From contig NC_063257.1 in NCBI RefSeq assembly GCF_019578655.1, forward strand, positions 26,367,939 to 26,431,938: a stretch of 64,000 bases of DNA. Reading direction: 5' to 3'. Below the pieces are notes generated by a model, which saw only the letters and a list, made by a program, of their open reading frames with translations, made no database searches and was not told where the DNA came from. A program made the translations under genes and the position numbers. The stretch is from Ricinus communis (taxonomy: Eukaryota > Streptophyta > Magnoliopsida > Malpighiales > Euphorbiaceae). Shown here one piece after another: positions 43,684 through 55,099 of the stretch (the first letter of the stretch is position 1; the number at the start of each line of letters is the position of its first letter).

Positions 43684-45142
43684 GTAGATGATAAAGTAGG
43701 ATGAGTCGTAAATCCACGCTTGAAAGGGAGAAGTCTAATGTATGTGGGAATGCGAGCTTTTTGAAGTTTAGGATGCATATAATAAAGTAATTTGGGTCAG
43801 AGTGTTTTTAGATAGGCCCACTCGAATTTACCCTTCTTTTTATTAAGCTGGCTCATAAAATTTGGGACTACGAGAGTTGTTGCGCAGTCAATTCCTCTCT
43901 CGTTCTTGATTTGACTATAGTTTATTTATCTTTCTTTGTTTATTTATTAATATTTAGCTGCTTATAGAATGAGGGCTTTCGCATTATAAAAACTGCATGC
44001 AACTGAATACTGAAGCCCAATGAGCATATTATTTCAGTTTTCCACCTTACGGGAAATCAAGTTATTGGTTCTTTCAAGAACTTTGTGGCCTTATCAACAC
44101 TCGTGCTAGCGAGCATAGACTTATCATTTCTTTCCTTACCAGATCTAAAATCTTACCTATTGTTTATTTCTTTTGTGTCTTTTTTCCTAATCTCTGTCTA
44201 GTATGATGGTTTGGTTTTATTTGGGGAGCATAAATATGGTTGTTAAGTGAAAGCACGTGGAAAACGGCAATCATAGGCACCGATCCAATGCTTCGACGAA
44301 TGCAAAGAAAGAAAATCAGTTGATAATGTATTGATATCATTCTCGAAATGATCATGGATAAATCTTTTATTGGAAAGAGAGAACGATGAGAATCGAGGCA
44401 CTCCTAAATATTATGATTTAGGATTTGCAGCATTGGGATCTCCATCCTTCCTTGTTCCTCTAAGCTCATGTCCTTCCTTTCTTTTATGTTCTTTATATAC
44501 CCTTGTGCTTAAATCTATTTGATTTGATCCTTAAGCTTAACTGTATGCAAAAGAATAAAGAACTTGTGATTTTATTTGGGGAGCGTAAACATAAGTGTTG
44601 AGTGAAAGCATGTGGAAGCGATAATCAGAGGCATTGATCCAAGGCTTGGACAAATGTGAATAAAGAAAATTAGTTGATCGAGTATCGATATCATTTTTAG
44701 AATGTTCTTGAACGAATCTTTTAAAGGAAAGAGGGAATGTTGAGAATCGAGTCTCGCCCAAATATTCTAATCCAGGACTGGCACTATTAGGATCTCCATC
44801 ATTCCTTATTCCTTTAGGCACGATGACTTCTAATGACATAAGGATTGGCGTAAGGAATCGTGGGAACTCAATTGACAAGCTTGACCAGTAGCATTAGGGC
44901 TTACCTTGATGATTAAGCAAGACGAGACATAAATCCACGTGTGTAAGTGGTAAATCATGTTGTTTTTTATTCATCCAAGTGTAATACAAGCGACAATGCA
45001 AGAATTTTGATATTTGGGTAATGAAGTAATTTGGGTTGGAATATTATTAGGTAGGTCCACACGAATTTTCCCTTATTTTTGTTAAGCTGGCTCATAAAAT
45101 TTGGGACTATAAGAGTTGTTGACTAGTCAACTACCCTCTCAT
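43684..45142 (+). repeat. Repeat B, about 1.3 monomers with a deletion
   Basis: Continues the B register after LTR-E (GATGATAAAGTAGGATGAG), repeats GGAGCATAAATATGG and GGAGCGTAAACATAAG units at about 44225 and 44580, so a shortened monomer lies between. Ends at CAACTACCCTCTCAT. Confidence 0.8.
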
Positions 45143-45795
45143 TGATACAAACGTGGCTAACTTTTACCAAACCTATATTCAATGTCGATGTCTTCACCAA
45201 GGATCATTCACCTAATCAAGCGAAGAAACTCTAACTCCCAACAAGACCCTTAAATAACTTTACTTATAAACCTTAATTATAACGAGTTAAAGGTTGTCTA
45301 ACATAAACAAAAATTTAGATTAAACTAAGTTTGTAAAATACTAAGCCTTCACTTGATAAATTCACCAAGTTCATAAGAACCAAAGAAGAGAATTAACTCC
45401 AAAATAATCAATATTCAATAACTCCCTTTACATAGAAATTCGTACTAGTATATATAGGCTTTAAAGAAATCTAATTCTATAATGATAAGGAAGCAAATAA
45501 CAATAATACTAGGAATAGAACTCCTAAACTAAAAGGATAACTTAAAACAAGACTCCTAACTATTCAAAGACTTCTTTAAATGAAGAAAAACTCCTAAAAA
45601 CTCGTCCAAGCCATGCCCATATATTAACATGATAATTGGGCTAAAGTAATATGTGATATGTGGCCCATTTTTTAGTATTGAACTCCAAATACCTTGACTT
45701 GATTATCTCGGGCTTATATTGTCTTGGTCATGCCTCCATATGTTGGGTTAAGTTGATAAGATTATCTTGAGGCCCATTGTTTTGATTAAGCCCAA
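45143..45795 (-). mobile_element. LTR-C-like LTR, diverged
   Basis: Starts TGATACAAACGTGG and has the antisense promoter TTCGTACTAGTATATATAGG at about 45432 and antisense TTGGGCTAAAG / GGCCCATT blocks of LTR-C, but low overall similarity. No target duplication was seen. It belongs to a sister family or is an old LTR-C. Confidence 0.5.
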
Positions 45796-46868
45796 TCCCA
45801 CATAGACTTATCCCTTACGTCCTTCCTTTATTTTCTATTCTTTGTCGACCCTTGTGTTTAAGTCAATTCGATTTGATCCTTTTGCGTAGCCATATGGAAG
45901 AGCATAAAGAATTTATGATTTCTTTCCTTATCAAATATGAAATCCCACCTATGTTCTTATTCTGTTCGTTTCTTTTGTCCTACTAAATCTAATATCTGCC
46001 TAGTTTGATGTTTTCATTTTATTTGGGGAGTATAAATACGAGTGTTGATTGAAAGCGCTTGGAAGCGGCAATCATAAGCACTGATACAATGCTTAGACAA
46101 ATACAAAGAAAGAAAATTAGATGATCGAGTATGCATATCATTCTCATAATGAACGCGGACAAATCTTTTGGAGGAAAAAGACAACGCTGAGAATCGAGAT
46201 TTCCACCATTGAGATTTCCATCCTTCCATGTTCCTCTAAGCATGAGGACTCCTGATTGACACAAGGATTGGCATAAGGAATCATGGGAATGCAATTGACA
46301 TGCTTGATCGATGGCATTAGGGTGTGAATTGATGATCTAGCAGGACGACAATTGGCGTAAATAATCATGGGAACTCAATTGATAAGCTTGACTGATGGCA
46401 TTGTGCTTAGCTTCATGATCAAGTAAGACAAGACGTAAATCTATGCTCATAAGGGAGAAACCATGAAATCCAAGCGTAATACAAGCAGTAGTGTGAGCAT
46501 TTTAATATTAGCGCTGCATATAATGATGAAATTTGGGTCGGAGTATAATTAGGTTGGCTTAGACGAAGTCTCCTTTATTTGTGTTAAGCTAGCGAACATA
46601 GACTTATCACTTATATCCTTTCTTTCTTTTGTGTACTTTATCGATTCTTATATTTAATCAATTCGATTTGATCCTTTCGCTTAGCCGTATGGAAGAAAAT
46701 AAAGAACTTTTGATTTGTTTCCTTATCAGATCCAAAATCCCTCCTCTGTTCTCATTTTGTTCGTTTCTTCTATTTCACTCTATCTAATCTCTATCTAGTT
46801 TGATGGTTTTGTTTTATTTGGCGAGCATAAATATAATTGACAAGCTTGACCGATGGCATTATGGCTTG
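45796..46868 (+). repeat. Repeat B, rearranged monomers
   Basis: Several B blocks repeat at short spacing (GCTTGATCGATGGCATTAG at 46302 and GCTTGACTGATGGCATTG at 46386), so parts of monomers are deleted. The last five bases are the GCTTG target site. Confidence 0.75.
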
Positions 46869-48320
46869 TGATGTTTCTAAAATACACACATCTAAATGGG
46901 ATTTTTAAGATTGATTTTATAGACATTTGGATGTGAATTGGTCCCAACACTCACCCTATGCGTCTATTTGTGTGCATTAGGTTCAAAAGAAGTCAAAGAA
47001 TGATAAAGGGAAGAATTGGAGCATAATTGGACGTCAAAGCTGCCGAAACAAGCTAAGTATGCGCATGAGGAAGCTGAACATGGCCGTGTTAATTTCAACA
47101 CTGGCCGTGTTCCCAACACGGGCACCAACACGGCCGTGTTGGATGCATCAAACATCAAAGAAAAAGAAGTTTTTAGGGAGCACGGCTGCAGAGAGTAACA
47201 CGGCCATAAACACTAGCCCATGTTGGGAACACAGGCATCAACACGGCCGTGTTGGCGGTGACAGGGGGAATTAATTAAAAGAAAGAAGAGAGGAAAGGAA
47301 AGAGAGAGCGGGGGAGAACGTCCAAAACCCTAATTTTTCTCTTCCTAAGGGTTTTCTGAGCTGGAACTAAGGGAAAAGGAGACTTGGATCAAGGTTTCAA
47401 TCGGATTCCCTTCAAGGATTGAAGATTAGGCGAGGTTTGTTGATTGGTTTTCAAATCGAGAAAGGGGAACAAGGATCGATTCAAGATCGAGCAAGAGGAA
47501 TTGGGGCTGTTTACTCTCATCCAAGGGTGTAATTGGGTTTTCTCTACCTTTACTCATTATTGTAATTGAATTCTTGTGTATTTTGATAATGAACATGATT
47601 AGCTAGATTGATTAAATCCATTGGGATTTCTTTACTATGTTGGCTTAGTATTATATTGTTGGATTGTTTGGGTTAGTTTTGTATTCTTCTTGCTTTCAAT
47701 ATTAATAAGATAATGCATCATTCATGAGATGTTGTGAATTGTGTGTTTAGATTGCTTTATGTGATTGAGAAGTCCATTTGGCAATTGGAATTTTGAATAG
47801 CAAGAACTGGTTAATAATCGCTCAGAGATAAGGATAATTAACTAGCCGGATTAGGAATTAACAAAGCTTAATAGAGGCGGATTAAAGCTTAATGCGAATT
47901 TAAGAATCAATCGTTAGGAAGAGATTCCAACTTTAGGTTATTAGATTTAGGAATTCGGTTATCTCAAGAGAGAAACCGAATTCGATTAAGAATTCATCCA
48001 CGGGTAGCATAATTAGACTCACTAATCCTTTATCTTTTGTTTGATTGCCAACTAGTTTAGGTTCCCTTTGGGTTTGCTTTCTTGTCTTGGTTATTTTAGT
48101 TATCAATTACTCCTGCATCTCCCTTAGAACTTAGCTTGTAGCTATTAGTTAGTTTAGAAATTATTCATCACTTATTTTAGGCTAATATAATAAAGAACAA
48201 AGGAGTAACTCTAGGCTTTCACTTTCCTGAGGAATACGACCTTGATACTCGCCATTAGTGCTAGACTGCATCGATAGGTACACTGCCTTAGATTGTAGCT
48301 AACACAAGTAGCACACATCA
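46869..48320 (+). mobile_element. Solo LTR-A variant with perfect target duplication
   Basis: 1452 bp, TGATGTTTC...CACACATCA, flanked by GCTTG at 46864-46868 and 48321-48325. Without it the host reads GGCATTATGGCTTGACTTGATGATC as in other B copies. Its 3' half is very close to other LTR-A copies, but the U3 start and the palindromes differ (AACACGGCCGTGTT type). Confidence 0.9.
47125..47142. repeat. 18-bp perfect palindrome in the LTR-A variant
   Basis: CCAACACGGCCGTGTTGG is its own reverse complement. A 16-bp version occurs at 47239-47254. In other LTR-A copies the arms are AGCAC/GTGCT, so both arms differ here together. Confidence 0.9.
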
Positions 48321-49985
48321 GCTTGACTTGATGATCTAGCAGGACAAGATGCAAATCCATGCGCGTAAGGGAGAAATCATGTTGCTTTCGATTAATCGAA
48401 GCGGGAATGCGTTTGTTTTGATGTCTAGGATGCATAGAATTATGTATTTTGGACCGGAATGTTATTAGGTATGCCCATATAAATTCTCCCCTATTTTTGT
48501 TAATCTAGCTTCATAAAATTTGGGAATATGAGAGTTGTTGACTAATCAACTCCTCTTTCTCTATTATGATAGTTTGGTTTTATCTAGGGCGCATAAACAC
48601 GATTGTTGAGAGAAAGCTCATGGAAGTGGCAATCATAGGCACTGATTCAATATTTGGATTAATGCAAAGAAAGAAAATTAGTTTATTGAGTATTGATATC
48701 ATTCTTCGAATGATTGCAAATAGAACTTTTGGAAGAAAAAGGGAACGACGAGAATTGAGGCTTATTCCTGGTACCTCTAGGCATGAGGCCTCCTGATGAC
48801 GCGAGGATTGGCGTACGGAATCATAGGAATGCAATTGACAAGCTTGACCAATAATATTAGGGCTTAGCTTGATGATCAAGCAAGACAAAATGTAAATCCA
48901 TGTGCGATAGTGAGATGGGAATGCGAGCATTTTGATGTCTACGATGCATATAAAGAAGTAATTTGGGTCGGGTGGTTATAAGGTATGCCCTTTCAGATTT
49001 CCCCTTGCTTTCGTTAAGCTGGCTCACAAAATTTAGGACAATAAGAGCTGTTAACCAGTCAATTCCTCTCCAGTTCTTGATTTGACTTTAGTTTATTCAT
49101 CCTTTTTTATTTATTTCTTATTTCTTCTTCATATGGAATTAAGGTTTTCATAATATAAAAACTACATACAACCGAATACTTGAGGCTAGCGAGCATATTA
49201 TTTTAGTTTTCTACTTGCAGGAAATCAAGTTATGCATCCTTGCAAGAACTTTGTGGACTTATCAAGACCCGTACTAGCAACCTAGATTTGGAATCGAGCC
49301 ACGCCCAATATTCCAATTCAAGATTTGGACCATTGGGATCTCCATCATTCCATGTCCCTTTAGGCATAAGGACTCCTAATGAAACAAGGATTGGCTGAAG
49401 GAATCATAGGAATGCAATTGACAAGCTTGATGGGTAACATTAGAGCTTAGCTTGATGATCAAGCAAGACAAAATGTAAATCCATGCACGATAGTGAGAAA
49501 TCATATGGGTTTCGATTAATCCAAGTGTAACTAGTGGGAATGTGAGGGTTTTGATGTCTAGGGTGCATATAAAGAAGTAATTTGGATCGGGTTGTTATTA
49601 GGTAGGTCCTTGCAAATTTTCCCTTGCTTTCGTTAAGCTGGCTCATAAAATTTGGGACAACAAGAGCTCTTGACCAATCAACTCCTCTCCGGTTCTTTAT
49701 TTAACTTTAATTTATCCATCCTTCTTTATTTATTTATTCATATTTAGCTTCTTATTTCTTCTTTATATGGAGTTAGGGCTTTCACACTATAAAAACTACA
49801 TGCAACCGAACACTTGAGGCTAGTGAGCATATTATTTTAGTTTTCTACCTTATGGAAAATCAAGTTATGCGTTCTTACAAGAACTTTATGGACTTATGAA
49901 GAGCAGCACTAGCAAACCTAGATTTGGAATTAAGCCACACCCTAATATTACAATTCAAGATTTGGACCATTGGAATCTCCATCAT
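48321..49985 (+). repeat. Repeat B, two shortened monomers and part of a third
   Basis: Anchors GATGATCTAGCAGGAC, GATGATCAAGCAAGAC, GATGATCAAGCAAGAC at 48331, 48871 and 49455, spaced about 540 and 585 bp, so each monomer lost roughly 450 bp. TATAAAAA at 49789-49796 is the B TATA-like site. Ends ...CCATCAT at the LTR-C edge. Confidence 0.8.
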
Positions 49986-51069
49986 TGATAAGAACCCATC
50001 TAGCACAAGAAATCCTACTCCAATAAGGAATCCTAATGATGCAAATCCTACTAGTTGAAAGAATCCTATTCTGAAAAGGAATCCTACTCTAACTAAGATT
50101 CAAGAATTCAAGTGAGATTGGGAATCCTAATCGAACTAGGATTCAAGATCCACTTCACATCCATGGAGATCCAGTTACAAGGTCCAAGGTTAAGAAGATA
50201 AAAGAAGCTCTTAATGGGCTTATTCAAGACATTTGGGCTAAGGACACATCAAGGCTTGAAGAGTTGGATTCAAATTCAAGGCTTATTAATCTAATTCAGT
50301 TTATTGGACTTGAATAAATCTAATATGAGCTTAATGAACATAAAGGAGCATATAGGAGTTTGGGCCTAATTCGCTCTAGCAAAGATGGCCCACGCATGTG
50401 ACTTAAAGAAACTAGGGCTTCTTACTCCTAATGGGCGGCTACATAGTATTTTAGGAGTATTAGGACATTATTTTTAGTTATCTTTTATAGTTAGAATGTT
50501 CAATAGCTTAGAATTAGGGTTTTCTAAAGGCTATTAAAGCCTAGTACGAATTTTCGAGTTCATTGATTGATTAATGATTAATATATTTTGTGAGTTTATA
50601 CTCTATTCTTATTTCTTGTTTAGAGCTAATTCAAACTTATCGAGTAATTCATTATTTGTGGCATTCAAATCCAACTTATTAATTTAGGATCCATAATAAA
50701 TTATGGCATCTTCTATCTTTAATACCTTAGATTTGATAGTTTAATATACTTGAAAGGTCTAAGGTTTCCATTAATCTGGTTCTAGATAGATCTTGGGCAA
50801 TGAAATCAAACTTGCATACGGGTTTAATCCTTTGATATAGGTTACATTTTGAGTTATTGTTTGAATGCAAACCTTACTCATCAAGGAGTTGATCTATCCT
50901 TGTGGCGTACTTGGAATTGGGTTTTAAGGGTCTTAGTTTTCCTTATGTTCTAATTCTTGATCATCTTTTTAAGAAATCTGTCTTCTATCCTTTCTTAGGG
51001 GTTGAACCGAATTGGTTCTTGGGGTTTTCATGTTAATGTGTTAGGGGTTCTCAAGCTTATTCGTGGAGG
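49986..51069 (+). mobile_element. Solo LTR-C with perfect target duplication
   Basis: 1084 bp, TGATAAGAACCC...GGTTCCATATCA, flanked by ATCAT at 49981-49985 and 51070-51074. The host repeat B reads through (CTCCATCATTCC). It is the longest LTR-C and the best reference copy. Around 50150-50300 the plus strand reads DPVTRSKVKKIKEALNGL, like the end of a gypsy polyprotein, so U3 overlaps pol coding. Confidence 0.9.
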
Positions 51070-51325
51070 TTCCATATCAATCATTCCATCTTCCTTTAGG
51101 CATGAAGGCTCCTAGTGACACAATGGGAATGCAATTGACAAGCTTGATAGGTGGCATTGGGGTGTGACTTGATGATCTAGTAGGACGAGAAATAAATTCA
51201 CATGCGTAAAATCATGTTGCTTTTGATTAATCCAAGCGGGAATGCATGCGTCTTGATGTTTGTGACACATATAGTTATGCAATGTTGGCTGGGATGTTAT
51301 TAGGTATGCCCACACAAATTTTCTC
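51070..51325 (+). repeat. Repeat B, partial
   Basis: ATTCCATCTTCCTTTAGGC to GGTATGCCCACACAAATTTTC in B order, ending at the minisatellite. Confidence 0.75.
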
Positions 51326-51673
51326 TTACAAAAGGGCTTATGATGACATGTGTAGAGAAAGGAACTGGACATGTGTCATTATTAAAAGGGTTTTATAATG
51401 ACAAATGTAAATAATGCAACCTGACACGTGTCATTACAAAAGAGTTTTATGCTGACATATGTTAATATAGCTTGACACTTGTCATCACAAAAGAGTTTTA
51501 TGATGACATGTGTCAGTATAGCTGCACATGTGTCATTAGAAAAGGGTTTTATGATGACATATGTCAATAGAGCTTGACATATTGTCACCACTAAAGACTT
51601 TTATGATGACATGTGTTAATACTGCTTGACACATGTTATCACAAAAGAGTTTTATAATGACATGTGTTTGTAC
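51326..51673. repeat. Hairpin minisatellite, about 6.5 units of 50-54 bp
   Basis: Units begin AAAAGAGTTTTATGATGACA and contain ATGACATGTGTC followed by GACACATGTCAT, so each unit can fold on itself. Unit starts are near 51328, 51385, 51439, 51489, 51540, 51592 and 51643. The degree of divergence between units is modest. Similar subterminal arrays occur in CACTA transposons, but no CACTA end was found. Confidence 0.85.
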
Positions 51674-51868
51674 AATTGTGTTCAGGATTATGAATCCTTA
51701 ACACTATGTTAGAGAATTTCTTACTCCTATTATCATATATGGTGATATAATTCGACATACTTACGATTATAACAAGGTTATCATAGGAAACTTGAAAGAG
51801 AAGGAGTTCTTCATCTTCAAGGATTGAATAGTTTTATTTGAGATTGATTATGTAAGATAATCTAGAGT
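51674..51868. other. Unclassified low-complexity flank
   Basis: No gene or known repeat recognised. TATGTTAGAGAAT (51705-51717) has a perfect inverted match at 58506-58518 across the composite element. The 5-bp target duplication GTTTG lies at 51869-51873. Confidence 0.4.
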
Positions 51869-51873
51869 GTTTG

Positions 51874-53316
51874 TGATAAGATATTTGTGTAGCTAAAATT
51901 AAAGGCAGTGAACCTATCGATGCAGACAAGCACAAATGGTAAGTATCAAGGTCGTATTCTAGGGAAAGGGTGATCCTAGAACCACTGCAGCATTTTATGT
52001 TATTTAACCTTAATAAAATCGATGAAGTTATTATGGTATGATTAAATATGAACAAGCGGTTAACTAAGTGTCAAATAATCTGAAAGGATTTAGGAAACAA
52101 TTGAAGAAGAAAGCAAACTCTAGGGGACCTAAGCTAGTTGGATCTTAGTGAAGATAGAGATTATATTGATTACCAATTACAATTACCAGTGGACTAATTC
52201 TTAACTAAATTCAGTGTCCCTCTCGAGATAACCGAATTCCTAAACCTAATAACCTAAAGTTGGAGTCTCTTCCTAACGATCGATTATTAAATTAGCATTA
52301 AGCTTTAACCCGCCTCTATTAAGCTGTGTTAATTCTTAATCTGGCTAGTCAATTACCCTTATCACTAAGTGATCATTAACCAGTTCTTGCAATTCAAATT
52401 TCTCAATTACATAAAGCAATCTAAATACCACAACTCACAATGTCTCATGAATAATGTGATTTCTCATTAATAGTGAAAGCAAGAAGAGACAAGCATTGAT
52501 AATCAAAATCTCATAAGTATTAGAATCAATCCAACAACATAGGAACCCCAATGGGTTTGACAAATTCAGTTACTCATACTGATAAGCAACACAAAGTAAA
52601 GAATAAATTCAGAAAAGTAAATTGAAGGCATGTACACCCTTCTTCTTCAACTTGGATGAAAAACCCTAAATTCTCAATTCAAAATCTTAAACCCTAATTT
52701 GCTTCTTGAATGCTCCCAGATCTCCTCTTGATCTTCAATTTGATGTTAAAACCAATGTAATCCTTCCTTCAATAGATGAAATGGTCTTCTAAGGTCGAGT
52801 ATTGAAGTTTGGGAAAAGATGGCTTATGCATGTATATGTAAAATCAAGTCAGAATATCGAACCCTTCAGCAAATTGTTTTTGCCTATATAAATCTTTCAG
52901 CATGGCAGTGGTCAAGCCCATGCTGATCAGCACGGGCGGAGCCAAGCTGTGCTGGACCTCCACGTTCCGCAACTCACCACTTCTTCCTGGCCATACCCTA
53001 GCCGGTGCTGAGCCACCACGGGCCGTGGTGGCTTCGGAAAATGTGCCAAAATGGCACTGTTGAAGGGCAACTATTTGATGGTTCAGCACGGCCGGAGTCC
53101 AGGCCGTGCTCAACCTTGGAATGCTATTCCTTGCTCAATTAATGGATTCTAGTCCGTAATTGCGTGCATTTCCCTCAATTACTGATAATGTCCCTCGATA
53201 ATGACCTGAAACGTGAAAGGAACCAAAACACAGGTGACTCTGGCATAAAACAAGATAACTATGCACAAAAATATAAACAATTAGGCATATAAATATGTAT
53301 TAAATGATGCACATCA
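51874..53316 (-). mobile_element. LTR-A, 3' LTR of the composite element
   Basis: 1443 bp, TGATAAGA...TGCACATCA. Its right (inner) edge abuts the polypurine tract, so it is the 3' LTR. Palindrome island at about 52900-53115. Confidence 0.9.
53085..53110. repeat. LTR-A hairpin: 9-bp perfect stem, 8-nt loop
   Basis: AGCACGGCC (53085-53093) and GGCCGTGCT (53102-53110) pair perfectly, as at 39279-39304, in the opposite LTR orientation. Confidence 0.85.
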
Positions 53317-54112
53317 AATCACCCCATACTTAAGCTTTTACTTGTCCTCAAGCAATCAATAACTCAATACATGCTCAAGCAACAATCACCCCTCAAAATC
53401 CATTCTAAAGTTCACAACTCAACCTTATTCAACATATAAAGAATGAAACTCATGTAACTAACAAGTTATACACCTTTAAGGAAAAACTATAATAATAACA
53501 TCTCGAAGCACAACTTATATAACAATTCATCATTAAGGACTAAGAACCATTGCCTCACAGGAATCTCTCAAATCACTCACAGTGTTTAAAGGTAAACAAG
53601 AAAATTCCCTCAACGCAGCTGCACACAACCAATTTACTATAAGCTTGCTCATCAATCTCATCTTCGCTACCATGAATAAATGAATACCAATATCAAAGGG
53701 TCTTTTCAAGGGCTGAAATGTGGCTGAGGTAAAGGTAAGTATATTTGGATAGAAGTGTAAAGTATACTAAAAGATCATGCACTTATTTGAAATGAATGCT
53801 TCATGAGTTGAGTGTCAAAACAATAAAAATACTCACTAAGCCTTATTTGAAGTAAAGAATGCTGACAAGAATTAAATTCATAAGAGCTAAGAGCTAAGAA
53901 ATAAGTCATAAATATTTTTTTGATATATACTATGTATATGTATTACAGTAGCTTATATAGAGGGTGCATGATTAGTGATATAAACAATAAGAATAGTTAT
54001 CCAATTTTGATTGAAGGGAGCATCAAAGAATGACTAAAAAGAAGACTAAGTGAATTTAGAACAACGTTAGGCACTATAATTCCATAAATGAAGAAGCATA
54101 ACACATAATTAC
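53317..54112 (-). other. Athila-type 3' untranslated region with polypurine tract
   Basis: The minus strand ends AAGTATGGGGTGATT against the LTR, preceded by a TTGAGGACAAGTAAAAGC block, both typical of Athila/Tat. Middle parts (antisense AAGACCCTTTGATA, AAGCAAGCTTATAGT-type wording) resemble 11280-11400. No coding sequence. Confidence 0.7.
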
Positions 54113-55099
54113 TCAGTATACAAGGTGAAAGGAAAGATAGATGTATAGAATGGGGTTGCCTGTAGTTACTGCTGCTATATATTTTTTATGGCCATCAGAA
54201 AATTTATCACAAGATACAAAATGAGAAATAGGATAAAGAGTACCTGAGGAAGATGGTGAAGAAGATGAGTTGGCGGAAGAACTTTTCTTTTTCACAATGG
54301 TATGAGTCACAAAGTCACAGTAGCGAGAATTAGGTAATTTTGAACGTTTGCCTCGTCCCAGTTCTGTTGTTATGGCTTCAGGTTCCTCATTTTCAGCAGC
54401 TACCAATACAACACCCCCTTCACTTTCCTGCCCATCATCACCCTCTATCTAACCCTCTATCTCTGTATTATCACCCTCTATCTCCGCATTATCACCTTCT
54501 ATCTCCTTATTATCACCTTCTATCTGCGCATTACTCCCCCTCATAATCTGATCCACATTGTTTGCCATGGGAGCAGGTAAAGTATAATAACAACCCACTC
54601 CTTCTTTGCATAATGGAAACACATTTTCAAAAAATTTAACATCCCTAGATACAAAGATCTCTTCTCTATCTAAATCATACAACTTCCATCCCTTTTTAGC
54701 AAATGGGTACCCCAAGAAAATGGATTTACGACTTCTGCTAGCAAATTTGTCACCTTGATGTTTTCTATTACGAGCATAACATTAACAACCCAAAATCCGA
54801 ATGGCTTGTAAGTTAGGAATTTTACCAAACAAACATTCATATGGTGTTTGATAATTAAGAACACTAGAAGGAGTATGATTTATTAAGTAACATGTTTCCA
54901 TCACACACTCTCCCTAAAACTGAATAGGCAAATGCCCTTGAAAATGCAAAGCACGTGCCACATTTAAAATGTGTCGATGTTTACGCTCAACACGGCCATT
55001 TTGTTGCGGAGTCCTAACACAAGATGTTTCAAAAATAATACCATGTTTCTCAAAATATTCAGTTAAGCATGTAAACTCAGTTCCATTATCACTTCTAAC
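54113..55099 (-). pseudogene. Ty1/copia integrase C-terminal part and IN-RT linker
   Basis: The minus strand contains SDNGTEF (second catalytic Asp), [17 protein letters not shown] (catalytic Glu) with stops beyond, then YLINHTPS, FGKIPN, KSIFLGYPFAKKGWKLYDLDREEIFVSRDVKFFENVFP in pieces, an acidic repeat (IEGDN units), and GRGKRSKLPNSRYCDFVTHT. It ends near the text that precedes RT (KKYIAAVTTGNP). RT and RNase H are missing. Several stops and frame changes interrupt the reading frame. Confidence 0.85.
54436..54536. repeat. In-frame 21-bp minisatellite in the copia linker
   Basis: About 4.5 units of ATCTCCGCATTATCACCYTCT type, encoding repeated (E)IEGDN(K/A/T) on the minus strand. Unit length is a multiple of three, so the frame is kept between units; a stop (TAA) sits near its downstream end at about 54450. 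Confidence 0.8.

Noticed and set aside
51326..51673. A CRISPR-like array
   Set aside because: There are no unique spacers; the whole unit repeats, and all surroundings are plant retroelements.
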